DNA of 64,000 nt from Thioclava atlantica. Lineage in GTDB: Bacteria > Pseudomonadota > Alphaproteobacteria > Rhodobacterales > Rhodobacteraceae. The stretch is taken from assembly GCF_000737065.1 (NCBI RefSeq), contig NZ_AQRC01000017.1, positions 18,183 to 82,182 of the forward strand, in the 5' to 3' direction. The notes beneath the pieces were generated by a model. That model was given only the letters and a program-made list of their open reading frames with translations. It did not search any database and was not told the origin of the DNA. The position numbers and the translations under genes were made by a program. Shown here piece after piece: positions 1-9,256 of this stretch (position 1 is the stretch's first letter; each line of letters begins with the position of its first letter).

Positions 1-3000
1 ACGGAGCGCTCGCTTTCACCACGACGGCCTCGGAGATTCGCAATCCCGACGGCAAGGTGGTGTTCCGCAACGAGTCGGTCGAGGTCCCCGAAGGCTGGAG
101 CCAGGTCGCTTCCGACGTGCTCGCCCAGAAATATTTCCGCAAGGCCGGTGTCCCCGCCGCGCTCAAGAAGGTGCGCGAAAAGGGCGTGCCGGAATTCCTG
201 TGGCGCTCGGTGCCCGATGAAGACGCGCTTGCCCAGCTCCCCGAAGAGGCGCGTTTCACCGGCGAGAGCTCGGCCAAGCAAGTCTTCGACCGTCTCGCAG
301 GCGCCTGGTGCTACTGGGGTTGGAAGGGGGGCTACTTCTCGACCGAGGCCGACGCCCAGGCCTATTACGACGAGATGCGCTACATGCTCGCCGAGCAGAT
401 GGCCGCGCCGAACTCGCCGCAATGGTTCAACACCGGCCTGCACTGGGCCTATGGCATCGACGGCCCCGGTCAGGGGCACTTCTATGTCGATCACAAGACC
501 GGAAAGCTGACCAAGTCGAGCTCGGCCTATGAGCATCCGCAGCCCCATGCCTGCTTCATCCAGTCGGTTTCGGACGATCTGGTGAACGAGGGCGGGATCA
601 TGGATCTCTGGGTCCGCGAGGCGCGTCTGTTCAAATACGGATCGGGCACCGGCACCAACTTCTCGAGCCTGCGCGCCGAGGGGGAATCGCTCTCGGGCGG
701 CGGCAGATCCTCGGGCCTGATGGGGTTCCTGAAGATCGGCGACCGCGCGGCAGGTGCGATCAAGTCGGGCGGCACCACGCGCCGCGCGGCGAAGATGGTG
801 ATCTGCGACATGGACCACCCCGATGTCGAGCAATTCGTGAACTGGAAGGTGATCGAGGAGCAGAAGGTGGCCTCGCTGGTCGCGGGCTCGAAGCTGCACG
901 AGCGCGAACTCAACAAGATCTTCGAGGCGATCCGTGTTTTCGACGGTTCGGACGAGGGCTCGGTCGATCCGGTGAAGAACCCGGCGCTGAAAGAGGCGAT
1001 CAAATCCGCCAAGCGCGTGATGATCCCCGAGACCTATATCAACCGCGTGCTGCAATATGCGCGGCAGGGCTATGGCTCCATCGAATTCCCGACCTATGAC
1101 ACGGATTGGGACAGCGAAGCCTACGTTTCGGTCTCCGGCCAGAATTCGAACAACTCGGTGCGTGTCACCAATGCCTTCCTGAAGGCGGTGAAGGACGATG
1201 CCGATTGGGAACTGATCCGCCGCACCGACGGCAAGGTCGCGAAAACCGTGAAGGCGCGCGATCTGTGGGAGCAGGTCGGCCACGCGGCCTGGGCCTGTGC
1301 CGATCCGGGCATCCAGTTCCACGACACCGTGAACGAGTGGCACACTTGCCCCGAGGACGGCCCGATCCGCGGCTCGAATCCGTGCTCGGAATACATGTTC
1401 CTCGACGACACGGCGTGCAACCTCGCCTCGATGAACCTGCTGACCTTCTACAAGGACGCCAAGTTCGACGCGGAGGCCTATATCCACGCGACCCGTCTCT
1501 GGACGGTGACGCTGGAAATCTCGGTGCTGATGGCGCAGTTCCCCTCGAAGGAGATCGCGCAGCGCTCTTACGACTTCCGGACGCTGGGTCTCGGCTATGC
1601 CAATATCGGCGGGCTGCTGATGAACATGGGCCTCGGCTATGACAGCGACGAGGGCCGGGCGCTGTGCGGCGCGCTCACCGCGATCCTGACCGGCGTGTCC
1701 TACGCGACCTCTGCCGAGATGGCGGGCGAGCTCGGGCCGTTCCCGGGCTACGAGAAGAACGCCAAGCACATGCTGCGCGTCATCCGCAACCACCGCACCG
1801 CCGCGAACGGCAAGAGCACGGGCTATGAGGCGCTCGAGGTGAAACCGGTCGCGCTCGACCACAAGAACTGCCCCGATCAAGATCTGGTCCAGCTCGCGGT
1901 GCAGGCCTGGGACGAGGCGCTGAGCCTGGGCGAGAAGCATGGATACCGCAACGCGCAGGTCTCGGTGATCGCGCCCACCGGCACGATCGGACTGGTGATG
2001 GATTGCGACACCACCGGCATCGAGCCCGATTTCGCGCTGGTGAAGTTCAAGAAGCTCGCGGGGGGCGGTTATTTCAAGATCATCAACCGCTCGGTGCCCG
2101 CGGCGCTCGAGACGCTCGGCTACGGCCCGGCGGAGATCGAGGAGATCATCGCCTATGCCGTGGGCCACGCCTCGCTTGGCAACTGCCCCGACATCAACAC
2201 CACCGCACTGATCGGCCACGGCTTCGGCCCGCGCGAGATCGAGAAGATCGAGGCGGCGCTGCCCACGGCCTTCGATATCCGCTTCGTGTTCAACCAGTGG
2301 ACGCTGGGCGAGGAGTTCTGCACCCAGACTCTCGGCATCCCGGCTGCGAAGCTCAACGATCCGACCTTCGACATGCTGCGCCATCTCGGCTTCACCAAGA
2401 AGCAGATCGAGGCCGCGAACGATCATGTCTGCGGGACAATGACGCTCGAGGGCGCGCCGCATCTGAAGGACGAGCATCTGATCGTGTTCGACTGCGCCAA
2501 CCCCTGCGGCAAGAAGGGCAAGCGCTACCTCTCGGTCGACAGCCACATCTACATGATGGCGGCGGCGCAAAGCTTCATCTCGGGCGCGATCTCGAAGACG
2601 ATCAACATGGCCAACCATGCCTCGATCGAGGACGTGAAGGCGGCTTACGAGTTGAGCTGGTCTCTCGGGATCAAGGCCAATGCGCTCTACCGCGACGGCT
2701 CGAAGCTGAGCCAGCCGCTCGCCGCGGCGCTCGTCGAGGATGACGAGGAGGCCGAGGAAATCCTCGCCACCGGTTCGGCGCAGGAAAAGGCGGCCGTTCT
2801 GGCCGAGAAGATCGTCGAGAAGGTGGTGGTCAAGGAGCTGGTGCGCAGCCACCGCGAGAAGCTTCCCGATCGCCGCAAGGGCTACACCCAGAAGGCGGTC
2901 GTGGGCGGCCACAAGGTCTATCTGCGCACGGGCGAATACGAGGACGGCAATCTCGGCGAGATCTTCATCGACATGCACAAGGAAGGTGCGGGCTTCCGGG

Positions 3001-3608
3001 CGATGATGAACAACTTCGCGATCGCCGTCTCGGTCGGCCTGCAATACGGGGTGCCGCTCGAGGAATTCGTGGACGCCTTCACCTTCACCAAGTTCGAACC
3101 CGCCGGCATGGTCCAGGGCAACGACTCGATCAAGAACGCGACCTCGATCCTCGATTACGTGTTCCGCGAACTCGCCGTGTCCTATCTCGACCGCACGGAT
3201 CTCGCGCATATCAAGCCGCAGGGCACGACCTTCGACGATCTGGGCGGCGGCGTGGCCGAGGGCAAGCGCGAGGGCAATGTCGAGCCGGTCTCGGAGACCG
3301 CGTCGAAATCGCTCGAAGTGCTGCGCCAGATCTCCTCGACCGGCTATCTGCGCAAGCGGATGCCGCAGGAGCTGATGGTGCTGCAGGGCGGCGCGGGCAT
3401 CGAGACCCTGCGCGCACAAAGCCTGCAGGCGAGCGTGACCACCACCACCGCGGTCGCGACCGGATCGGTGCAGATGGATGCGCGCACCAAGGCGAAGATG
3501 CAGGGCTACGAGGGCGAGGCCTGCGGTGAATGCGGCAACTACACGCTCGTGCGCAACGGCACCTGCATGAAGTGCAATACCTGCGGGGCGACCAGCGGTT
3601 GTTCCTGA
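1..3608 (+). CDS. nrdJ: Vitamin B12-dependent (class II) ribonucleotide reductase, 5' end outside window
   Basis: Reduces ribonucleotides to deoxyribonucleotides with adenosylcobalamin as radical source, so it needs no oxygen. The frame is open from base 3 and reads [17 protein letters not shown] before the GTG at 57; relatives carry this stretch inside the protein, so the true start lies upstream of the window and about 1200 residues are present. Visible motifs are NSPQWFNTG near the start, the active-site region [25 protein letters not shown], and a C-terminal zinc-ribbon/redox tail with CGEC and CMKCNTC. The length is typical of the long alphaproteobacterial form. A UUCG-capped hairpin follows the stop. 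A second, shorter class II enzyme lies at 36.8 kb. Confidence 0.95.
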   Translation, partial: GALAFTTTASEIRNPDGKVVFRNESVEVPEGWSQVASDVLAQKYFRKAGVPAALKKVREKGVPEFLWRSVPDEDALAQLPEEARFTGESSAKQVFDRLAGAWCYWGWKGGYFSTEADAQAYYDEMRYMLAEQMAAPNSPQWFNTGLHWAYGIDGPGQGHFYVDHKTGKLTKSSSAYEHPQPHACFIQSVSDDLVNEGGIMDLWVREARLFKYGSGTGTNFSSLRAEGESLSGGGRSSGLMGFLKIGDRAAGAIKSGGTTRRAAKMVICDMDHPDVEQFVNWKVIEEQKVASLVAGSKLHERELNKIFEAIRVFDGSDEGSVDPVKNPALKEAIKSAKRVMIPETYINRVLQYARQGYGSIEFPTYDTDWDSEAYVSVSGQNSNNSVRVTNAFLKAVKDDADWELIRRTDGKVAKTVKARDLWEQVGHAAWACADPGIQFHDTVNEWHTCPEDGPIRGSNPCSEYMFLDDTACNLASMNLLTFYKDAKFDAEAYIHATRLWTVTLEISVLMAQFPSKEIAQRSYDFRTLGLGYANIGGLLMNMGLGYDSDEGRALCGALTAILTGVSYATSAEMAGELGPFPGYEKNAKHMLRVIRNHRTAANGKSTGYEALEVKPVALDHKNCPDQDLVQLAVQAWDEALSLGEKHGYRNAQVSVIAPTGTIGLVMDCDTTGIEPDFALVKFKKLAGGGYFKIINRSVPAALETLGYGPAEIEEIIAYAVGHASLGNCPDINTTALIGHGFGPREIEKIEAALPTAFDIRFVFNQWTLGEEFCTQTLGIPAAKLNDPTFDMLRHLGFTKKQIEAANDHVCGTMTLEGAPHLKDEHLIVFDCANPCGKKGKRYLSVDSHIYMMAAAQSFISGAISKTINMANHASIEDVKAAYELSWSLGIKANALYRDGSKLSQPLAAALVEDDEEAEEILATGSAQEKAAVLAEKIVEKVVVKELVRSHREKLPDRRKGYTQKAVVGGHKVYLRTGEYEDGNLGEIFIDMHKEGAGFRAMMNNFAIAVSVGLQYGVPLEEFVDAFTFTKFEPAGMVQGNDSIKNATSILDYVFRELAVSYLDRTDLAHIKPQGTTFDDLGGGVAEGKREGNVEPVSETASKSLEVLRQISSTGYLRKRMPQELMVLQGGAGIETLRAQSLQASVTTTTAVATGSVQMDARTKAKMQGYEGEACGECGNYTLVRNGTCMKCNTCGATSGCS

Positions 3609-3614
3609 GGGACA

Positions 3615-3640
3615 GGGGCTCCGGGTTCGCCCGGGGCCCC
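3615..3640 (+). terminator. Terminator-like hairpin after nrdJ
   Basis: GGGGCTCCGGG, loop TTCG, CCCGGGGCCCC: an 11-bp stem with one G-U pair and a stable UUCG tetraloop, starting 7 bases after the nrdJ stop. No T tract follows, so it may be a 3'-end stabiliser instead of an intrinsic terminator. Confidence 0.55.
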
Positions 3641-3697
3641 GACGACGAATGCGGGGGCGTGTGCGCCTCGGCGCGCAAGAACGGAACGGAGAAACGC

Positions 3698-3943
3698 GTG
3701 GAACTGATCGTCGGAAACAAGCGGGTGACGCCGAAATCGCTGCGCCGGATCCCCGGCGGGGTCGAGGCGGAGCTTGCGGGCGAGGGGCTCACCTCGGTGC
3801 TCGATGCGACCTTCGGCGGCACCTCGATCGCGCTCTCGGGCGGCGATCTCGACCATCACGCGCTCGACGTGACCGATATCCGCATGGCCGGCGCCACGAC
3901 CACCGTGACGCTCCTCGCGACCCGCGAGATGGCTTTGCATTGA
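3698..3943 (+). CDS. Small conserved-looking hypothetical protein (81 aa)
   Basis: I do not recognise a named family. The GTG start at 3698 is chosen because an AACGGAGAA ribosome-binding site precedes it and because the first residues (MELIVGNKRVTPKSLRRIPG) have normal composition, while the upstream extension of the frame overlaps the nrdJ tail and is arginine-rich. The product is acidic and soluble with no signal peptide or membrane segment, and ends TTTVTLLATREMALH. It lies 89 bp after nrdJ beyond a strong hairpin and may be transcribed alone or by read-through. Coding is likely from the clean start; the function is unknown. Confidence 0.6.
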   Translation: MELIVGNKRVTPKSLRRIPGGVEAELAGEGLTSVLDATFGGTSIALSGGDLDHHALDVTDIRMAGATTTVTLLATREMALH

Positions 3944-4040
3944 GATCCGGGGCGGGTGCGCTCGCCCCAGACGCTGAGAAGGCCCAGGCAAAACGACGAT
4001 AAGCTCGGGCGGTCAACGAATGAGCCTGATCGGCGAAACT

Positions 4041-4074
4041 GGCCCCCTCCCACCCCACGGGAGGGGGCCGCTTT
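4041..4074 (+). terminator. Intrinsic-terminator-like hairpin
   Basis: Perfect 11-bp inverted repeat GGCCCCCTCCC / GGGAGGGGGCC around a 7-base loop, followed by a short GCTTTA tail. It lies about 100 bp after the 81-aa gene and before the PhnA-like gene, so it probably ends transcription coming from nrdJ. Confidence 0.65.
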
Positions 4075-4133
4075 ATGCCGCAGGGTGACGAATTTTCTGG
4101 CGATCGCTCGCCCGTGGGCCTATGGGCCTGTTC

Positions 4134-4475
4134 ATGACCGAGACCCCGCCTCCGTGCCCCGAATGCAAATCCCTCTATACCTATCAGGTGGACGCGCTGC
4201 TGATCTGCCCCGAATGCGGCCATGAATGGTCCGCCGAGGCACCGCCGGAGTCCGGGACGCAGGTGCGCGACAGCGTGGGCAATCTCCTCGCCGATGGCGA
4301 TACGGTCACGGTGATCAAGGATCTCAAGGTGAAGGGATCGTCCTCGGTGGTGAAGGTCGGCACCAAGGTGCGCGGCATCCGGCTTGTCGATGGCGATCAC
4401 GATATCGACTGCAAGATCCCCGGGATCGGGCAGATGGGGCTGAAGTCCCAATTCGTGAAGAAAGTCTCCGACTAG
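4134..4475 (+). CDS. yjdM: PhnA/YjdM family zinc-ribbon protein
   Basis: A small protein of about 113 residues of the PhnA (YjdM) family. The N-terminal zinc ribbon shows CPEC and, about 18 residues later, CPECGHEW. The C-terminal PhnA domain includes [25 protein letters not shown] and ends in [17 protein letters not shown]. The in-frame ATG at 4122 would add four residues (MGLF); 4134 ([11 protein letters not shown]) is preferred because the family begins just before the first CPEC. The historical link to alkylphosphonate use is not supported by context here, as no phn genes are present. It converges with the flippase gene. Confidence 0.85.
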   Translation: MTETPPPCPECKSLYTYQVDALLICPECGHEWSAEAPPESGTQVRDSVGNLLADGDTVTVIKDLKVKGSSSVVKVGTKVRGIRLVDGDHDIDCKIPGIGQMGLKSQFVKKVSD

Positions 4476-4476
4476 G

Positions 4477-4510
4477 GGCGCGCGGCTTTCGTCCGCGGCC
4501 ACCGCGCGCC
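4477..4510. terminator. Bidirectional hairpin between convergent genes
   Basis: GGCGCGCGG and CCGCGCGCC form a 9-bp stem around a 16-base loop in the 42-bp gap between the convergent yjdM and flippase stops. No T run is present on either side, so a terminator role rests on position and stem only. Confidence 0.4.
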
Positions 4511-4517
4511 GGTTCTC

Positions 4518-5921
4518 TCAGAGTTCGCCGGGGAGGCGCTCCGCGAAATAGCCCCGCAATCCCTTCATCGAGAGCGCCTGCAACGCGATCAGGACCAGCA
4601 CGAGGGGGAGCGCGAGAACGAGCCCCCGGCCGCCGGACGGCGCGAGCCATGTGACCAGCGGGATTGCCAGCAGCGTGATCGCGGTGGCAAGTGCCGCGCC
4701 CTGGATCGGGGGCAGGGGGGCGACGCGGCGCAAACGCCACAGGCCGAGCGCGAAGCCCGCGAGTTCCGCCGCGGCCCCGAGCCAGATCACTGCGGCAAAC
4801 GATCCGGTCTCGCGCAGCACCCAGTAACTCAGCGGCAGCACCGCCACGCGCGGCAGGTTCCCCCACAATCCGTTGCTGCTGTCGCCTGCCGATAACGCGG
4901 CCACGGCGGGGCCGGATTTGAACACCCGCAGCGCATGGAGCACCGCGAACGGGATCAGGAGCGGGATGAGCGGCGCGTATTTCGCCCCGAGCAGCCAATG
5001 CACCACCGGGGCGCCCAGCAGAAAGGTGCCCAGCACGAGCGCCGCTCCGGTCAGCAGCGCGGCCTCGAAGGTTGCGGCCGACAGGCGCCCATACGCGACT
5101 GCGTCGCCCGCGGCATGGGCGGTCGAGATACGCGGCAGGAACAGGTTCTGGATCGTCTTCGCGCCGATCAGCGTGGGCGTGAGTGTCAGCGTCACGCCCA
5201 TCGCGTAGACCGCGAGCGCCTCCATCCCCGAGACGCGCCCGACGATGATCTTGTCGCCCTGAAAGACAAGATACATCAGCCCCGCATTGACCAGCATCGG
5301 CATCCCGAAGCGCAGGCTCTCGCGGATTACCATGCGCTCGAGGCTCAGACGGTAGGGGCGTTCGGCCATGACATGCGACGTGACGAGCCCGAGCCCCGCG
5401 TAAAGCAGCATCGCCCAGAGCGCGACCCGCCAGTCACCGAAGAGATGCGCGAGCGGCCAGAGCGAGATCAGCGCCCCGAGTGCGGGCAGGTTGCCGGTCA
5501 GCAGGATCGGCAGGTAGCGCCCGCCCCGCTGTGCGCGGTGAATATCGAAATGCTGAAGCGCGTTGATGAGCGGGATCAGCGCGAGCCAGCGATAGGCCGA
5601 GACGGCCTCGCTCACGTCGAGGAAGGCGGCGATCGGCCCGGCCAGCGCGAAGAGCACCGCCGCCGCGATCGCGCCGCGCAGCACCTGGAACCCCTGTAGC
5701 GCAGCCTGAAACCGGGGCTCGTCGCCCTTGGGCGATTGGACGATCTGCTGGTGCAGCTCGAGCGTCGAGGCCATCTCGATCATCGCCATGACCATCGCGA
5801 AGGTCGCCGCGATCCCGTAATCGGGCACCGGGATCAGCCGCGCCACCATCAGGTTGCGCGCCAGCAGCAGCGCGGAGGTCGCGGCATTTCCCGAAAGGAT
5901 CAGAAGGGCGGTGCGCAGCAT
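4518..5921 (-). CDS. Oligosaccharide flippase family membrane protein
   Basis: A polytopic membrane protein of about 467 residues in the Wzx/polysaccharide-transport (MOP) fold, likely flipping a lipid-linked oligosaccharide across the inner membrane. Start 5921 (MLRTALLILSGNAATS) places the first membrane segment at the N-terminus as in the family; the 49-residue upstream extension is arginine/proline-rich and unlikely. About twelve to fourteen hydrophobic segments alternate with short loops; MVARLIPVPDYGIAATFAMV resembles the family N-terminal region. It is divergent from a glycosyltransferase and sits at the edge of the polysaccharide cluster. The exact substrate is not evident. Confidence 0.8.
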   Translation of the reverse strand: MLRTALLILSGNAATSALLLARNLMVARLIPVPDYGIAATFAMVMAMIEMASTLELHQQIVQSPKGDEPRFQAALQGFQVLRGAIAAAVLFALAGPIAAFLDVSEAVSAYRWLALIPLINALQHFDIHRAQRGGRYLPILLTGNLPALGALISLWPLAHLFGDWRVALWAMLLYAGLGLVTSHVMAERPYRLSLERMVIRESLRFGMPMLVNAGLMYLVFQGDKIIVGRVSGMEALAVYAMGVTLTLTPTLIGAKTIQNLFLPRISTAHAAGDAVAYGRLSAATFEAALLTGAALVLGTFLLGAPVVHWLLGAKYAPLIPLLIPFAVLHALRVFKSGPAVAALSAGDSSNGLWGNLPRVAVLPLSYWVLRETGSFAAVIWLGAAAELAGFALGLWRLRRVAPLPPIQGAALATAITLLAIPLVTWLAPSGGRGLVLALPLVLVLIALQALSMKGLRGYFAERLPGEL

Positions 5922-6106
5922 GCTCGGTCCGGCTGGGCGGGCCTTTCGCGGCCGCGCGGTTCGAGGCGCATCATCCGGTCGCGCGGGTGGAGAGGTCAAG
6001 AAGGCTGTGGCGCTCGCGCCATCGCTGTGCCCTGAGCGCCGCGGTCGGGCTTGCCTGCGGTCGGGCATTGCTGTTCAACTCGCCGCAAAACCGAGACAGA
6101 TCGAGC

Positions 6107-6973
6107 ATGACCCGCCCCGAAGCCGCCGTCATCATCCCGCATTACAATGACGTGGCGCGCCTGATGCGCTGCCTCGACGGGCTGGTGCCGCAACTCGACG
6201 ACCGGATCGAACTGATCGTGGTGGACAACGGCTCGAGCGCCGATCTCTCGCCCTTGCGCGCGGCCTATCCCGACTTGCGCATCGTCACCGAGCCGAAGCG
6301 CGGGGCGGCCGAGGCACGCAATCGCGGCGTGGCCGAGACCACGGCGGAGCGGCTCTTCTTCATCGACAGCGATTGCGTGGCCGATCGCGACTGGATCGCC
6401 ACCGCCTTCGCCGTGGCCGGACGGGGTGATCTCGTGGGCGGACATGTCGCGGTCTTCGACGAAACGCCGCCCCCGCGTTCGGGCGCGGAAGCTTTCGAGA
6501 CCGTCTTCGCCTTCGATTTCCGCCGCTATATCGAGGAGAAGGGCTTTTCGGGCACTGGCAACCTGCTGACGCGGCGCGATGTCTACGCGGCGACGGGGCC
6601 TTTCATCGCGGGGCTCTCGGAGGATCTCGACTGGTGCCGCCGCGCGACCGCGAAGGGCTATACGCTCGTCTATGCGGATGAGTTGCGCGTGGGCCATCCC
6701 TCGCGACAGGACTGGGCGGCGCTGGCGCGGAAATGGCGACGGCTCACCGAGGAGGGGTTCGGGGTGAATGGCGCGGGGCCGCGCGACCGGCTCCGCTGGG
6801 CGGGCAAGGCGCTCCTGATGCCGCTCTCGATCCTCGCCCATGTGCCGAAGGTCCTCAGGCATCCCGGGCTCCGCGACGGGGGCGAGCGGATACGGGCTGT
6901 CGGCACGCTGGCGCGCCTGCGGCTGGCGCGGATGGTCTGGATGCTGCGGCAGGCGCTTTTCGGGAAACTGTAG
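6107..6973 (+). CDS. Glycosyltransferase family 2
   Basis: A cytoplasmic sugar transferase of 288 residues with a GT-A fold. Motifs: VIIPHYND at the N-terminus, IVVDNGSS, RNRGVAETT, and the metal-binding FIDSDC (DxD-like); SEDLDWCRRA supplies the usual ED acceptor-site motif. The ATG at 6107 is preferred to 5987 because the extra 40 residues precede the conserved first beta strand and overlap the divergent promoter region shared with the flippase gene. It probably adds one sugar to the repeat unit handled by the neighbouring flippase and ligase-like protein. Confidence 0.88.
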   Translation: MTRPEAAVIIPHYNDVARLMRCLDGLVPQLDDRIELIVVDNGSSADLSPLRAAYPDLRIVTEPKRGAAEARNRGVAETTAERLFFIDSDCVADRDWIATAFAVAGRGDLVGGHVAVFDETPPPRSGAEAFETVFAFDFRRYIEEKGFSGTGNLLTRRDVYAATGPFIAGLSEDLDWCRRATAKGYTLVYADELRVGHPSRQDWAALARKWRRLTEEGFGVNGAGPRDRLRWAGKALLMPLSILAHVPKVLRHPGLRDGGERIRAVGTLARLRLARMVWMLRQALFGKL

Positions 6974-7111
6974 CGGCTCAGGGGCCACAGACCGCGACCA
7001 AGCCCTTGCGCGCGGCCCGAAAACCTTGCCCGACCGCGCAACGGCCGACTATCGTCGCGGGCAACGATATCTCGAGAGCCGCAGCCAAGCGGCCGTGATG
7101 GGCAGGTCGCG

Positions 7112-9256
7112 ATGGAGCAAATCGCACAACGCTGGGGACAATTCGCCCGCGCCGCACGGCGTGGCCTTTTCGGGTGCGCGCTGGCGCTGGTCGCTGTCAC
7201 GCCGGGATTTGCGAAGGATTGGCGGGTGGCGGCGCCCGGGGAGCTTGCGCAGGTCCTTGAGCGCGTCGTACCGGGAGATGTGGTCGACCTGGCGCCCGGC
7301 CGGTATCCGGAGCTCGTTCTTAACAAGGTCGCAGGCGCCCAGGGCGCGCCGATCACCATCCGCTCCGCCGAGCCTGGCCATCCCGCGCAGATCGCGCGCA
7401 TGGATCTGCGCGAGGTGAGCCATCTCGTGCTCGACCGCCTGATCTTCGACTACCGCCATTCGCAGGGGGATGCCGCCAATCTGCGCCCTTTTCAGGTCTT
7501 CACCACCCGCGACCTGACGATCCGTGACAGCCTCTTCGACGGCGATCTCGCGCCCCCTGACCCTGCGCTGACCGAACTGGGCCCGCTGCCCACGGCTTTC
7601 GGCCTTGCCGTGCGCGCCTCGACCGGGATCACGATCGAGGACAACGAGTTCCGGCTGTTCTATCGCGGCGCGATCGTCACCGATTGCACAGATGTGGTCC
7701 TGCGCGGCAACGACATCCACGACATGCGCATGGACGGGCTCAATTTCGCGCAAGTCGAGCGGGTGCGGATCGAGAAGAACCATATCCACGATTTCCGCCG
7801 CGCGCTCGGCTCGGGCGATCATGCCGACATGATCCAGTTCTGGACCGCGCGCACCGAGCGCCCGACCCGCGACGTGGTGATCGCGGAGAACGTTCTCAAT
7901 TCGGGCTTCGGCGGCTTCACCCAGTCGATCTTCATTCGCAACGAGATGGTCGATCGCGGCGAGGCGGGGCGCGAGATGTATTACCGCAATCTCGACATCC
8001 GCGACAACGTGATCGTCAATGCGCATCTGCACGGCATTTCCGTGGGCGAGACCGACGGGTTGCGCATCGAGAACAACACGCTGATCCATGATGTCTTCTC
8101 CGAGGGAGAGAAACGCGACCCGCGGCTCTGGATCCCGCAGATCCGGGTCGCGAAATCGGCGCGCAACGTCACCATCGCGCGCAATGCGGTGGGCGAGATA
8201 AGCGGCCCCGTGGGGCAGAGCGACTGGAGGGTGACGGGCAACCGGATCATCCAGGACCTGACCCCGGGCCGCCCGGATTACTACGACGCGCTTTTCGTGG
8301 CCGCGCGCACCGGACTGCCGACCGATCTGCGCAACTTCGCCTATCTTCCGGGCGGCGCACTGGCGGGCACTGGCGTGGGGGCGCCGCAACTCGATACGCT
8401 CGGGGCCGGGAACAGTTTCCAGCCGGTCATGCGCGTCGCGAAGGATGCCTCGGGGGGCACCGCGCTCGAATTCGATGCCAGCGGATCGGTGCTGCCGGAG
8501 GGGATCGCTTCAGGCGATGTTCGCTACGTCTGGCAGATCGCCGAGGCCGCGCCGGTCGAGGGGGCGAGGGTGCCGATGCGCTTTACCCATCCCGGCAGCT
8601 ATGACGTGACGCTGAGCGCGACGCTTCCCGACGGGCGGGTGGCGAAGAGCCAGGGCCGGGTGGTGGTGCGCGACGACCGGATCCTGAGCTACGATCCGCA
8701 GCTCGGGCGGATCATCTCGCATGCGGGGGCCGAGCCGAAAGCGCTCGACAGCATCCAGATCAGCCCCGGCGCGCTCGAATTCGGCCTGGGCGGCGGTTCG
8801 ATCGACATCCCGCCCGAGATGATCGCCCCCTTCTTCGGTGCGGATCATTTCGAGATCCATCTGAAGCTGCGCGCGCAGGGGGGCTACAAATCGGCGGGCG
8901 AGGTCCTGCGGGTCCATCAATCGCTGATCGTGACGGCCTCCGGACGCGGTACGCTCCGGGTCGAGTTCTGGCCCGCGAACGGTCAGAGGCTGTTGCTGCG
9001 TACCCGCTCGGTGCCGCTTTACGACGGGAACTGGCACGATATCACGCTGCGCTATTCCTCGGCCGAGACGCTTTTCGAAGTGCTGGCGGATGACGAGGTG
9101 ATCGGCAAGGGCACCGTATCGGGACGGGTGCGGCCGATGGAATATTGGGGGCTTTCGCTTGGCAATCCCTTCGGCGACCGCCCCAGCTTCCACGGCGAGA
9201 TCCGGGCGCTCGATCTGCGCGCCACCGGCCCCGCGGTGATGGGAGCGCAGCGGTGA
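7112..9256 (+). CDS. Secreted right-handed beta-helix protein with PKD-like and LamG-like domains
   Basis: A 714-residue exported protein. Residues 1-35 form a Sec signal peptide (basic start, hydrophobic core, cleavage near GFA-KD). Residues about 50-400 are parallel beta-helix repeats rich in asparagine turns (RGNDIHD, IEKNHIHDF, IENNTLIHD), as in polysaccharide lyases and epimerases. Residues about 450-525 resemble a PKD domain (FDASGS ... HPGSYDVTLSATLPDG), and the last ~150 residues resemble a concanavalin/LamG sandwich (WHDITLRYSS). In the polymer cluster it may trim or epimerise the exported polysaccharide; catalytic residues cannot be assigned by eye. It overlaps the next gene by GTGA. 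Confidence 0.8.
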   Translation: MEQIAQRWGQFARAARRGLFGCALALVAVTPGFAKDWRVAAPGELAQVLERVVPGDVVDLAPGRYPELVLNKVAGAQGAPITIRSAEPGHPAQIARMDLREVSHLVLDRLIFDYRHSQGDAANLRPFQVFTTRDLTIRDSLFDGDLAPPDPALTELGPLPTAFGLAVRASTGITIEDNEFRLFYRGAIVTDCTDVVLRGNDIHDMRMDGLNFAQVERVRIEKNHIHDFRRALGSGDHADMIQFWTARTERPTRDVVIAENVLNSGFGGFTQSIFIRNEMVDRGEAGREMYYRNLDIRDNVIVNAHLHGISVGETDGLRIENNTLIHDVFSEGEKRDPRLWIPQIRVAKSARNVTIARNAVGEISGPVGQSDWRVTGNRIIQDLTPGRPDYYDALFVAARTGLPTDLRNFAYLPGGALAGTGVGAPQLDTLGAGNSFQPVMRVAKDASGGTALEFDASGSVLPEGIASGDVRYVWQIAEAAPVEGARVPMRFTHPGSYDVTLSATLPDGRVAKSQGRVVVRDDRILSYDPQLGRIISHAGAEPKALDSIQISPGALEFGLGGGSIDIPPEMIAPFFGADHFEIHLKLRAQGGYKSAGEVLRVHQSLIVTASGRGTLRVEFWPANGQRLLLRTRSVPLYDGNWHDITLRYSSAETLFEVLADDEVIGKGTVSGRVRPMEYWGLSLGNPFGDRPSFHGEIRALDLRATGPAVMGAQR

